Both the position numbers and the translations under genes were made by a program. DNA of 13,913 nt. Origin: an uncultured Lachnospiraceae bacterium (GTDB taxonomy: Bacteria; Bacillota; Clostridia; Lachnospirales; Lachnospiraceae). The notes below the pieces were generated by a model. That model saw nothing but the letters and a program-made list of their open reading frames with translations. It had not been told where the DNA came from and did no database searches. The stretch is taken from assembly GCA_947174725.1 (NCBI GenBank), contig CAMWKA010000017.1, forward strand, positions 1 through 13,913. Direction: 5' to 3'. Each line of letters starts with the position of its first letter. Position 1 is the stretch's first letter. This document shows positions 1 through 6,726 of the stretch, piece by piece.

Positions 1-144
1 TCTGTTTCTTTATTACTCTTTTGATTTTACAACGTTACTTATATCTTCATTTTATGTCCCTGCATAAGCTTTTATTTCGCCAATTTTCTCTCATTTTTTC
101 TTCCTTTTTTACCTGCTTTCCTCCTTCTCCTCTTCACTGTATGC
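1..144 (-). other. Pyrimidine-rich spacer downstream of trpF, no clear gene
   Basis: After the trpF stop the minus strand is purine-rich, with AAGGAGG and AAGGAAGAAAAA like ribosome binding sites. The second one precedes a 15-codon frame (94 to 47, one Trp codon). No trpB start is visible before the window edge and no terminator hairpin was found. Confidence 0.4.
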
Positions 145-789
145 TTACTCCATTTTCATGGCTCTTACCTTCTCCATAAACACTCTGATCTTTTCCTTAT
201 CCTTCACGCCGTCCGTCTCCAGACTGCTGCTGACGTCGACTGCATACGGTTTGACTTCCCTGATTGCCCGCTCTATATTATCGACGCTGATCCCACCGGC
301 TAAAAAAAACTCCCTGTCTATCCCCTGAATCAGATCCCAGTTAAAATGTTCCCCGGTTCCTCCCGGAAGCGTCTGGGAATAGGTATCCAATAAAAGCCAC
401 CGGCATTTCGTCTCACCTATTTTCTTAAAATCCTCCGCTCCCCTGATCCGGAAAGCCTTGATACATCTTTCCTGCGGATCGTCGATTCCTTGTTGGATCA
501 GGCTTTCAAACAGTGCCTCCTCATATGCCGCATCCTCATCCCCGTGCAGTTGCAGATAATCTACCGTCCCGCTAACCAGCGATTCCGTCAGCAGTTCAAT
601 TTCCTGTCTGACATAGACTCCCACCCTCTTTATCCGGGGATCCAACTCCTTTGCAAGCATGGCGGCTGTTTCCGGACTGACCTTTCGTCTGGTGTCAGCA
701 TACACAAACCCGATATAATCCGGAAGATATTGGTTTACATAATATACATCCTCTATCCGTCTGATTCCGCAGATCTTAATCTTTACCAT
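145..789 (-). CDS. trpF: Phosphoribosylanthranilate isomerase TrpF
   Basis: This cytosolic TIM-barrel enzyme rearranges N-(5'-phosphoribosyl)anthranilate to CdRP, the step before TrpC in tryptophan synthesis. The N-terminal KIKICGI carries the catalytic cysteine, and GFVYADTRRKVSP is the usual second strand and phosphate-side loop. LLLDTYSQTLPGGTGEHFNW contains the catalytic aspartate and the GGTG loop; FLAGGI and VDVSSSLE close the barrel. The family usually has SSG where this protein has SSS. An in-frame ATG also exists at 804 and would add five residues (GDNI before the next Met). The start at 789 was chosen because GGGGGA lies about 7 bases upstream and MVKIKICGI fits the family's usual beginning. 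The gene follows trpC by about 50 bases and shares its T-box leader. The identification is secure; only the start is uncertain. Confidence 0.95.
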   Translation of the reverse strand: MVKIKICGIRRIEDVYYVNQYLPDYIGFVYADTRRKVSPETAAMLAKELDPRIKRVGVYVRQEIELLTESLVSGTVDYLQLHGDEDAAYEEALFESLIQQGIDDPQERCIKAFRIRGAEDFKKIGETKCRWLLLDTYSQTLPGGTGEHFNWDLIQGIDREFFLAGGISVDNIERAIREVKPYAVDVSSSLETDGVKDKEKIRVFMEKVRAMKME

Positions 790-800
790 AATATTATCCC

Positions 801-826
801 CCATGCCTTTCCGTACCCTGCGAATT
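801..826 (-). repeat. 26-bp start-site repeat, copy 1
   Basis: This 26-base sequence between trpC and trpF matches 6547-6572 at 25 of 26 positions (one G/T difference). On the minus strand it reads AATTCGCAGG, then G or T, then TACGGAAAGGCATGG. It holds an ATG (here at 804, an alternative trpF start) preceded by GGAAAGGC. In both copies the frame through that ATG reads I-R-R-(V/L)-R-K-G-M. A diverged copy with a 4-base gap lies inside the gene at 8073-8092. What the repeat does is not known. Confidence 0.6.
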
Positions 827-840
827 TATGACATTCCGTC

Positions 841-1653
841 TCATGGCATACGCGTAAATTCCCTGACAACTGCCGCCCTGTCCTGCGCCCGCATCAATGT
901 CTCTCCGATCAATACGGCATTCACGCCTTCCCTGTACAGTTGCACAACCTGTTCCTTCTCTTTGATACCGCTCTCCGCCACAAAGATGGTTCCCTCCGGC
1001 ACAAGCCTTCTCAGTTCCTGACTATGACCAATGTCCACAGAAAAATCTTTCAGATTACGGTTATTCACGCCGATGATCCCTGCACCCGCTTTCACTGCCA
1101 TCCCTATCTCTGCTTCATCATGGGTCTCTACCAGTGCAGAAAGCCCCAATCTGTGCGCCAGATCCAGATATTCCGTTAACCTATCCTGATCCAGGATGGC
1201 ACAGATCAGCAGGCATGCGTCCGCTCCCAGCGCCTTCGTCTCATAGATCTGGTATTCATCCACAATAAAATCTTTTCTTAGGATCGGAATGGACACTTCC
1301 TTTCTGATCTCCCGCAGATATTCATTGCTTCCCATAAAATAATAAGGCTCCGTCAGCACAGAGATTGCGCTGGCTCCCCCTCGTTCATAATCCTTGGCAA
1401 TCTCGACATAGGGAAATTCCTCTGCTATGACGCCTTTCGACGGGGAAGCTTTTTTCACTTCACAGATCAGATGGATCCCCTCTCCCGACAGGACTTCTCT
1501 AAATGAATATACACCTTCGGCTTTCGGTCTGCCACATCCGTTTCCGTCGGCATTTTCAGCCTGCCTCATCATCTCTTCCAGAGATACCGACTTTTTCTGT
1601 TCCGCCACACGTTCTCTGGTCCGCTCTGCTATTTCTGCCAAGATATCTTTCAT
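841..1653 (-). CDS. trpC: Indole-3-glycerol phosphate synthase TrpC
   Basis: This enzyme closes the ring of CdRP to indole-3-glycerol phosphate with loss of CO2 and water, the fourth step of tryptophan synthesis from chorismate. The protein is 270 residues, the normal length for the single-domain enzyme. The signature CEVKKASPSKG at residues 64-74 includes the active-site Glu65 and Lys67. ILRKDFIVDEYQIYE contains the second catalytic lysine, IGVNNRNLKDF the substrate-binding Asn-Arg pair, and VAESGIK the C-terminal active-site glutamate. The start at 1653 has a good ribosome binding site, AGAGGAAAATA directly before the ATG. It is the first gene after the T-box terminator, so its expression should rise when uncharged tRNA-Trp accumulates. 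No trpD fusion is present and the identification is secure. Confidence 0.97.
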   Translation of the reverse strand: MKDILAEIAERTRERVAEQKKSVSLEEMMRQAENADGNGCGRPKAEGVYSFREVLSGEGIHLICEVKKASPSKGVIAEEFPYVEIAKDYERGGASAISVLTEPYYFMGSNEYLREIRKEVSIPILRKDFIVDEYQIYETKALGADACLLICAILDQDRLTEYLDLAHRLGLSALVETHDEAEIGMAVKAGAGIIGVNNRNLKDFSVDIGHSQELRRLVPEGTIFVAESGIKEKEQVVQLYREGVNAVLIGETLMRAQDRAAVVREFTRMP

Positions 1654-1741
1654 TATTTTCCTCTCTTCCTCGTTCTATATGGTCTGCCTACAGACAATCC
1701 TGCTACATTTACTTAACAAACTTCCATATGCGGACCTGCAC

Positions 1742-1776
1742 AAAAAAATCCCTGCCTAAGTAAAACTCAGGCAAGG
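1742..1776 (-). terminator. Intrinsic terminator of the T-box leader
   Basis: On the minus strand CCTTGCCTGAG pairs with CTTAGGCAGGG across a TTTTA loop. This gives an 11-bp stem with two G-U pairs, followed by a run of seven T. The 5' arm overlaps the bases used by the antiterminator, as expected for a T-box switch. It lies about 90 bases before the trpC start. Confidence 0.9.
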
Positions 1777-2086
1777 ACGATATAACTCCATATATACCGC
1801 GGTACCACCTTGCTTTGTGGAATCCACACTCTCACGAAATACTTAATATCCGAAGGATCTCAAATTGATCCGATCTGATTGATGATAAATTCGGATTTTC
1901 ATATTCCCGGCAACTCACGTATGCCCTCACGTCATGGAATACTAGGCTGAATCGCTTTTGACCATGCCCTCCGCGGTCCATTTAATGAATTGCTCTCTAT
2001 GGGTTCTCAGCATCCCCACTCTCTGTAAGCGCATCTTTCATTTTTATCTCCGCATCAACGGTTTCATAAATATTCTGTTTTCTAAC
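1742..2086 (-). promoter_or_regulatory. T-box riboswitch, probably tryptophan-specific
   Basis: This leader RNA senses uncharged tRNA and controls transcription into trpC-trpF. Reading the minus strand, stem I holds ACAGAGAGTGGGGATGCTG, the conserved AGAGAG and distal-loop segment. It then has TTAAATGGACCGCGGAG, where TGG at 1980-1978 sits in the specifier position, followed by A and the usual ACC..GGAG context. The T-box itself, AGGTGGTACCGCGG, is at 1797-1810. GCAAGG at 1808-1813 can pair with CCTTGC at 1771-1776 as antiterminator; the same CCTTGC also forms the terminator stem, so the two folds exclude each other. The T-box UGGU would pair with a G discriminator base only through a G-U pair. 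The T-box call is certain; the Trp assignment rests on TGG plus the trp genes. Confidence 0.93.
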
Positions 2087-2090
2087 CATT

Positions 2091-2119
2091 ACTATAAAAC
2101 AATTACAGCAGTCTGTCAA
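2091..2119 (-). promoter_or_regulatory. Sigma-A promoter of the trp T-box transcript
   Basis: On the minus strand a perfect -35 TTGACA (2114-2119) is separated by exactly 17 bases from the -10 TATAGT (2091-2096). The predicted start near 2084 places the promoter just ahead of stem I of the T-box. No operator-like repeat is seen around it, which suggests control is by the leader rather than by a repressor. Confidence 0.85.
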
Positions 2120-2396
2120 TGCCTTATTGCAGTAAAACCCCATAATTCCCCGGAAGGAGCTGTGGCTAATATACCACTTTTGCGCTCTCCGGCAAACCTT
2201 TTCCAAAGAATCCATTTTTCTCCAATGGAAGGAACATTTCTTTCATCATTTAAAAAATTGTAAAACATTATAAAATCATAGAACACCACATATGAAAAAA
2301 GCAGATTCCGAACCGTCAGGAACTTGAATGAAAATCCTCAAAATCATCAATAATAACACTATCTGTATCGTAATTGAAAATCAAGGAGAAATCTAT
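2120..2396. other. Divergent intergenic region between trp promoter and PTS gene
   Basis: These 277 bases separate the minus-strand trp promoter from the plus-strand PTS gene. The part nearest the PTS gene is AT-rich, with a possible -10 (TATAAA at 2269-2274) but no convincing -35. No antiterminator-binding RAT hairpin or catabolite cre site was found by eye. The plus-strand ribosome binding site AAGGAG is at 2383-2388, eight bases before the ATG at 2397. Confidence 0.5.
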
Positions 2397-4553
2397 ATGA
2401 AAGATAAAATTTTTGGCGTATTACAGCGTGTCGGACGTTCCTTTATGCTTCCGATCGCTCTGCTGCCGGTTGCAGGTCTTCTGCTCGGAATAGGAAGTTC
2501 CTTCACAAACCCTACCACGATTGAGACCTACAAACTTGGCGGCATCATCTACGAAGGCGGCATATTCTACACCATCCTGGACATCATGAGCAAAACCGGA
2601 AGCGCCGTCTTTGACAACCTTGCCCTGTTATTCGCCATGGGCGTTGCCATAGGTATGGCAAAAAAAGAAAAAGAAGTAGCGGCTCTTTCGGGAGCGCTCG
2701 CTTACATTGTAATGAATACTGCCATCAGCGTCCTCATCATGGCAAAGGGCGGTGTTGAAGCAATGACGGAAAACTCAACTACAACGGCTCTCGGAATCAC
2801 TACCCTGCAAATGGGCGTTTTCGGAGGTATCATAGTAGGACTCGGCGTCGCCTCGCTGCACAATAGGTACTACAAAATCGAACTTCCACAGGTGCTTTCG
2901 TTTTTCGGCGGAACGAGATTTGTGCCCATCATCTCTACGGTAGTTTATCTGATCGTCGGCATCGTAATGTTTTATCTGTGGCCCTTTGTACAGATCGGTA
3001 TTTCCAAACTTGGGGGACTGGTTTTAAGTTCCGGATATATCGGGACTTGGATCTACGGAATCCTGGAACGTGCACTGATCCCGTTCGGTCTGCACCACGT
3101 ATTCTATATGCCATTCTGGCAGACGGAGCTTGGCGGTTCCATGATCATCGACGGCAACGTTATTACGGGAGCGCAGAATATTTTCTTTGCAGAGCTTGCT
3201 TCCAAATCCACAGACGTCTTTTCTGTTTCGGCGACAAGATTTATGTCGGGCAAATTCCCGTTCATGATCTTCGGTCTGCCTGCAGCCGCATTTGCAATGT
3301 ACAAGACGGCCCGTCCAGGAAAGAAAAAGACCGCCGGCGGTCTGCTGCTTTCAGCAGCCCTTACCTCAATGCTTACGGGAATTACCGAACCGCTTGAATT
3401 TACCTTTATTTTTGTGGCGCCGCTTATGTACGGCGTACACTGCATCCTTGCGGGGCTGTCCTATATGCTTATGCATATCTTCAACGTCGGCGTGGGAATG
3501 ACTTTTTCCGGCGGCATTATCGACCTGACCCTGTTCGGAATTTTACAGGGCAATCACAAAACCAACTGGATATGGATCGTAATCATCGGTCTGATATATG
3601 CAGTTGTGTACTATTTTGTATTCTATTTTATGATAACGAAATTGAATCTTGCTACTCCGGGACGAGAAGCGGACGATGTGGAGACGAAGCTTTACCGCAG
3701 AAGCGACGTTGAGGCGGCGAAATCCGGCAAATCCTCAGGAGGTTCCGGGGACGTCACAAGCGCCCTGATCCTGAAAGGACTTGGCGGAAAGGCAAATCTT
3801 TCCGACATAGACTGCTGCGCCACAAGGCTCAGGATCACCGTAAACGATATCGAAAAAGTTTCTGACAGTATGCTGAAAGAAAGCGGCGCGTCCGGAGTCA
3901 TCCACAAGGGCAACGGCGTACAGGTTATCTATGGGCCAAGGGTTTCTGTGGTGAAATCAAATCTGGAAACATTTATGGATTCACCCGATTCAGACGACCT
4001 TGACAGTATTCTTGGAAATTCGTCTCCCGAAATCGCTGCGGACACTTCACAATCGAAAGAAAAATCGCAACAAAAGGAAACGTCAGCTACGAAAAACAGC
4101 GGCCCAGTTGTGATGTATTCCCACCTTAACGGCACGGTTGTAAGCCTTGAAAACGTGGAAGACGATGTTTTTTCCCAGAAAATACTGGGCGAGGGAATTG
4201 CTGTCGAGCCATCCGAGGGCAGGCTTTACGCTCCCTGCGATGGAAAAATAAATTCCATTTTTGATACAAAACACGCAGTAACCATTCAGTCGGCTGACGG
4301 GGCAGACGTGCTGCTGCACATTGGCATAGATACCGTGAAACTCGGCGGAAAACATTTTGAATCCCACATTTCGGACGGTCAGGAAATCAAAAAAGGCGAC
4401 CTGCTGGTCACCTTTGATATCGACGCAATCAAAGCCGAAGGATACAAACTCACCACTCCGCTTATCATTGGAAACACGGATGACTATTCTTCATTTTCAC
4501 CTGCCACGCAGGGGAACATTTCAGCGGGTGACGTAATATTACGCATGACGTAA
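2397..4553 (+). CDS. PTS glucose/maltose-type transporter, fused IICBA
   Basis: This membrane permease takes up a sugar, probably a glucoside such as glucose or maltose, and phosphorylates it with phosphate passed from HPr. The start at 2397 has AAGGAG at the right spacing and gives 718 residues; an upstream in-frame ATG at 2328 has no such site. Residues about 1-430 form the IIC channel with many hydrophobic helices and the loop motif GITEPLEF (328-335). The IIB domain at about 450-530 carries CCATRLR, with the phosphorylated cysteine at 474. A Ser/Asp/Glu/Lys-rich linker follows, then IIA (about 575-718) with TKHAV (His626) and the phosphorylated HIGIDTV (His641). All three active sites look intact. 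No regulator or sugar hydrolase is adjacent, so the substrate cannot be named. The last codons and the stop lie in a 17-bp tandem repeat. Confidence 0.95.
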   Translation: MKDKIFGVLQRVGRSFMLPIALLPVAGLLLGIGSSFTNPTTIETYKLGGIIYEGGIFYTILDIMSKTGSAVFDNLALLFAMGVAIGMAKKEKEVAALSGALAYIVMNTAISVLIMAKGGVEAMTENSTTTALGITTLQMGVFGGIIVGLGVASLHNRYYKIELPQVLSFFGGTRFVPIISTVVYLIVGIVMFYLWPFVQIGISKLGGLVLSSGYIGTWIYGILERALIPFGLHHVFYMPFWQTELGGSMIIDGNVITGAQNIFFAELASKSTDVFSVSATRFMSGKFPFMIFGLPAAAFAMYKTARPGKKKTAGGLLLSAALTSMLTGITEPLEFTFIFVAPLMYGVHCILAGLSYMLMHIFNVGVGMTFSGGIIDLTLFGILQGNHKTNWIWIVIIGLIYAVVYYFVFYFMITKLNLATPGREADDVETKLYRRSDVEAAKSGKSSGGSGDVTSALILKGLGGKANLSDIDCCATRLRITVNDIEKVSDSMLKESGASGVIHKGNGVQVIYGPRVSVVKSNLETFMDSPDSDDLDSILGNSSPEIAADTSQSKEKSQQKETSATKNSGPVVMYSHLNGTVVSLENVEDDVFSQKILGEGIAVEPSEGRLYAPCDGKINSIFDTKHAVTIQSADGADVLLHIGIDTVKLGGKHFESHISDGQEIKKGDLLVTFDIDAIKAEGYKLTTPLIIGNTDDYSSFSPATQGNISAGDVILRMT

Positions 4554-4590
4554 TATTACGCACGACGTGATATTACGCACAGCGTAATAC
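4530..4590. repeat. 17-bp tandem palindromic array over the PTS stop codon
   Basis: Units start at 4530, 4547, 4564 and a decayed partial one at about 4581. The unit is GACGTAATATTACGCAY and contains CGTAATATTACG, a perfect 12-bp palindrome; units 1 and 2 keep it intact and unit 3 has one change. The first unit encodes the conserved family ending D-V-I-L-R-M. Because 17 is not a multiple of three, the second unit is read in another frame and supplies the TAA stop (4551-4553). Units 1 and 2 can also fold as a 12-bp stem with a 5-base loop on either strand. No T-run follows. Confidence 0.9.
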
Positions 4591-4635
4591 TAAAAATAAA
4601 TTAGCGTCAATACACTAAGTTAATATGGTTGACTT

Positions 4636-4674
4636 TACTCATTGCTCGCGGAAATAAATCGTGAGCAATGAGTA
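4636..4674. other. Hairpin between convergent genes
   Basis: TACTCATTGCTCGCG and CGTGAGCAATGAGTA form a 15-bp stem with one G-T mismatch around the nine-base loop GAAATAAAT. It lies between the ends of the plus-strand PTS gene and the minus-strand gene ending at 4722, so a two-way terminator is likely by position. Neither side has a clear T-run, so a classical intrinsic terminator is not proven. Confidence 0.6.
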
Positions 4675-4721
4675 CTATCATTTAAAATAAATAATAAGCC
4701 CATGCCGCATCCGACCATGAT

Positions 4722-5219
4722 TTAATCATCAATATCTACCTCATGTACCGTACCACCCGTAGCTTCCATCTGTGCCACAGAGTTTCTAAGTCTGGTCATA
4801 TTTTCCTGCGAATAAAACGGATCCACAGATACTTCAAATGGTATACGCCTCTCTCGTCCCAACTTTTTAAGAGGGTAAAATTTTTTATCTATGAGGAAGC
4901 ACACCACGCCACCCACAAGATAACACAAAAGATCCGCCGGATCAAAAGTCCCTCCGACAATCGTCGAAAACGGCTCCGGAAGTATCCCCGACAATCCGGT
5001 AAGCTGCACCGCTTCCACGCAAAATGCAAAAAGCGTAACCGGTATTGAGAGCCAGCGCATGCGCGAGACAACCACCCTCGCCAGAAAATATACGCAGATC
5101 ACCGCCAGTACATCTCCAAGATACGGACGTACAATTCTGTCATGTACATACAGCGCAATCCATATTTCCAATCCCAGTAACGCGGCAAAGATCAGCCCAC
5201 TTAACAGCCTTTTTTTCAT
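4722..5219 (-). CDS. DUF2809 membrane protein with RelB/DinJ antitoxin-like C-terminus
   Basis: The 165-residue protein has two parts. Residues 1 to about 115 match the DUF2809 family of small membrane proteins of unknown function. They show an N-terminal membrane helix, the conserved YLGDVLAVICVYF, a second and third hydrophobic stretch, and GGTFDPADLLCYLVG. Residues about 120-165 (GRERRIPFEVSVDPFYSQEN and the tail with QMEATGGTVHEVDIDD) look like the C-terminal, toxin-binding half of RelB/DinJ antitoxins. The ribbon-helix-helix DNA-binding half is absent. The start at 5219 has AGGAG seven to eight bases upstream. No toxin gene follows in the 168 bases downstream. A deletion that joined two genes in frame would explain it; whether the product works is unknown. 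Both family matches are from memory of the motifs and were not searched. Confidence 0.75.
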   Translation of the reverse strand: MKKRLLSGLIFAALLGLEIWIALYVHDRIVRPYLGDVLAVICVYFLARVVVSRMRWLSIPVTLFAFCVEAVQLTGLSGILPEPFSTIVGGTFDPADLLCYLVGGVVCFLIDKKFYPLKKLGRERRIPFEVSVDPFYSQENMTRLRNSVAQMEATGGTVHEVDIDD

Positions 5220-5347
5220 ATGTACTCTCCTAAATAACGCCGTTTTCCGTTCTTTTATTCATATCCCGAATCGCTTTTGTGTTCCCGCTGTCTCTCAGTC
5301 CAAGGTTTATGAATATTTATAAATCCTTGTCCATAGGATAATTAATA

Positions 5348-5701
5348 CTATGTTTTTTTGATAAGTTTCTTTTTTAGCAGGCTATGTTGAATTTCAAGCC
5401 ATGCTATTTCAGCAAATATTACGATCAAAAATACAACCATCTGAAACACGGTGTTATCAAATTTTTCAATAAAATATATAAAGACAGACATTGTTACAAA
5501 CAAAGCACATCCATATATTATCAAATTTCTTCCATGTTTATGATTCCATTCTGCCATATCAGTAAGTTCATCTTCTCTTGGAGGGACTTCTCCTGTATTC
5601 AATGCAACTGGAACTTTAGACCGAAACTGATTTACACCAAGCACTATAAAAATAAGCGAAACAAGTGAAGAAATTACCAGATAAATAATGGTACCTGCCA
5701 T
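5348..5701 (-). CDS. Small membrane protein of unknown function
   Basis: The protein is about 117 residues and I do not recognise its family with certainty. It begins with a membrane helix (GTIIYLVISSLVSLIFIVLG). A hydrophilic segment follows with PVALNTGEVPPREDELTDM and AEWNHKHGRN, and then two more hydrophobic stretches (LIIYGCALFVTMSVFIYFIE and VVFLIVIFAEIAWLEI). It ends in a basic tail, KKKLIKKT. The proline, TGE and WN.KHG pattern recalls SdpI-type immunity or signalling proteins, but the resemblance is weak. The frame is open to 5746; the ATG at 5701 was chosen because GGAGGT lies ten bases before it. It shares strand with other unknown membrane genes but has its own spacing of over 100 bases on each side. 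Confidence 0.65.
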   Translation of the reverse strand: MAGTIIYLVISSLVSLIFIVLGVNQFRSKVPVALNTGEVPPREDELTDMAEWNHKHGRNLIIYGCALFVTMSVFIYFIEKFDNTVFQMVVFLIVIFAEIAWLEIQHSLLKKKLIKKT

Positions 5702-5842
5702 AACTTCATTGACCTCCAAAATTCGATTTGTATATAACCATACCACAGAACATGCAGATCTAAAACAGAATTTTTATTCATTGTATTTAACCGGGAACAC
5801 GAAGCCGAATTGGGACTTATTCAATAGGATCATAATTCCAAC

Positions 5843-6550
5843 TTATTCCAGTACAAATTCCCAGCTCAGGGTACCTGTGTCATATTCCTCTTTCAGAGAT
5901 ACAACACTATCTCCGTAGGTTCCATACTCACATACCACTGTCAGCTTTCTATCTGCCTCATCATATTCGTAGCTGTATGTATCCTGCGAGAGGCATTTGT
6001 TCGAAAAATAGCTTTCGTCTATTTCTCCAACTTTTCTTACGATAATTCCATTCTTCTGGTAAACATTAAAATAGGTATTCTCAAATGTTTTCTCTAAAAT
6101 ACGGACATGTTCCAACGTCTCTGTAAAAAGGACCTCCCTACCGTCCGGCAGAACGATCTGCTCTACCTCTACCCTATTTTTCATATCTCTATAAACAGAA
6201 TAGGGAATAGCCCCTACATATAAGATAATCACTACAAGAGCAAATATCATATAAATTTTTCGTTTCCTGCTTTTAGGCTGACCCTTCCACATATACAAAA
6301 AACCAATATATAATACTGCTATAGTAAACTCACTTAGGTACTGCCTATCCCATATATATCCGAATAGGAAGAGATCGCTTTCCATATGCTTCAGATACCA
6401 ACCCAAACCCAAAAGTGCTATTATGACAATGACATACACCCAAAAGCCCACTGTCAGTACCGATCTGTCCTTTTCCTGAGATACAGCAGCTTCCTTCTCT
6501 GACACTGGTGACAATCCTTCCTCATTTTCTGTACTCATACTAATAACCAT
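5843..6550 (-). CDS. Membrane protein with outer C-terminal domain, unknown function
   Basis: The product of about 235 residues is not a family I recognise. After a short acidic N-terminal tail there are three hydrophobic segments (VYVIVIIALLGLGWYL; FTIAVLYIGFLYMW; MIFALVVIILYVGAIPYSVY). A soluble domain of about 110 residues follows, rich in charged and aromatic residues, with LPDGREVLF and TYSYEYDEADRKLTVVCEYG, probably outside the membrane. The reading frame runs back to 6631 through hairpin-rich repeat sequence that does not look like a real N-terminus. The ATG at 6550 lies in the 26-bp repeat with GGAAAGGC before it; the next ATG at 6538 (MSTENEE) is an alternative. There are two unknown membrane genes to its left and a PAS gene to its right, all on the same strand. 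Confidence 0.65.
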   Translation of the reverse strand: MVISMSTENEEGLSPVSEKEAAVSQEKDRSVLTVGFWVYVIVIIALLGLGWYLKHMESDLFLFGYIWDRQYLSEFTIAVLYIGFLYMWKGQPKSRKRKIYMIFALVVIILYVGAIPYSVYRDMKNRVEVEQIVLPDGREVLFTETLEHVRILEKTFENTYFNVYQKNGIIVRKVGEIDESYFSNKCLSQDTYSYEYDEADRKLTVVCEYGTYGDSVVSLKEEYDTGTLSWEFVLE

Positions 6551-6572
6551 GCCTTTCCGTAACCTGCGAATT
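6547..6572 (-). repeat. 26-bp start-site repeat, copy 2
   Basis: This is the second copy of the sequence at 801-826, with 25 of 26 bases identical. It again places an ATG (6550) directly after GGAAAGGC. The similarity continues weakly past the 3' edge on the plus strand (GAATT, three differing bases, GACA). Confidence 0.6.
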
Positions 6573-6577
6573 CTCGA

Positions 6578-6676
6578 CAACGAAAAGCATAAGCTTTTTG
6601 TTGTATGCTGCCGCAGGTACAACATTTGCAAAACGAATTTATTCGTTTTTAATCCTCCATGTCGCAGCTCAGCTGC
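6578..6676. repeat. Cluster of four short hairpins
   Basis: Four inverted repeats follow one another in 99 bases. They are 6578-6603 (CAACGAAAAGC and GCTTTTTGTTG around ATAA), 6600-6623 (GTTGTATGCTG and its near complement), 6630-6649 (AAAACGAA and TTCGTTTT around TTTA), and 6664-6676 (GCAGCT and AGCTGC around C). The first two overlap by four bases and so compete. The arrangement looks like a small non-coding repeat element (REP or MITE type), inserted between the PAS gene and the membrane gene. No transposase or clear target duplication is seen. Confidence 0.6.
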
Positions 6677-6726
6677 AACTTAAATAGAAATGAAAATCTC
6701 CATACATGAAAGGCTACGGATCATTA

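Noticed and set aside
47..94. A 15-codon frame with a Trp codon and a good ribosome binding site after trpF
   Set aside because: One Trp codon and no attenuator hairpin in view; the T-box already gives tryptophan control. It was left as spacer.
2023..2036. TGTAAGCGCATC resembling a catabolite-control cre site
   Set aside because: It lacks the closing half of the consensus and lies within stem I of the T-box.
1997..2215. A 72-codon minus-strand frame
   Set aside because: It spans the TTGACA/TATAGT promoter and stem I of the T-box, and has no ribosome binding site.
4530..4590. TAATATTAC, the nick-site nonamer of geminivirus-like replicons, in several copies
   Set aside because: It is part of a self-palindrome repeated with the PTS gene end. 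There is no flanking GC stem-loop and no Rep gene, so chance is the better explanation.
4530..4590. CRISPR-like periodic repeat
   Set aside because: The 17-base period has no unique spacers, and no cas gene is near.
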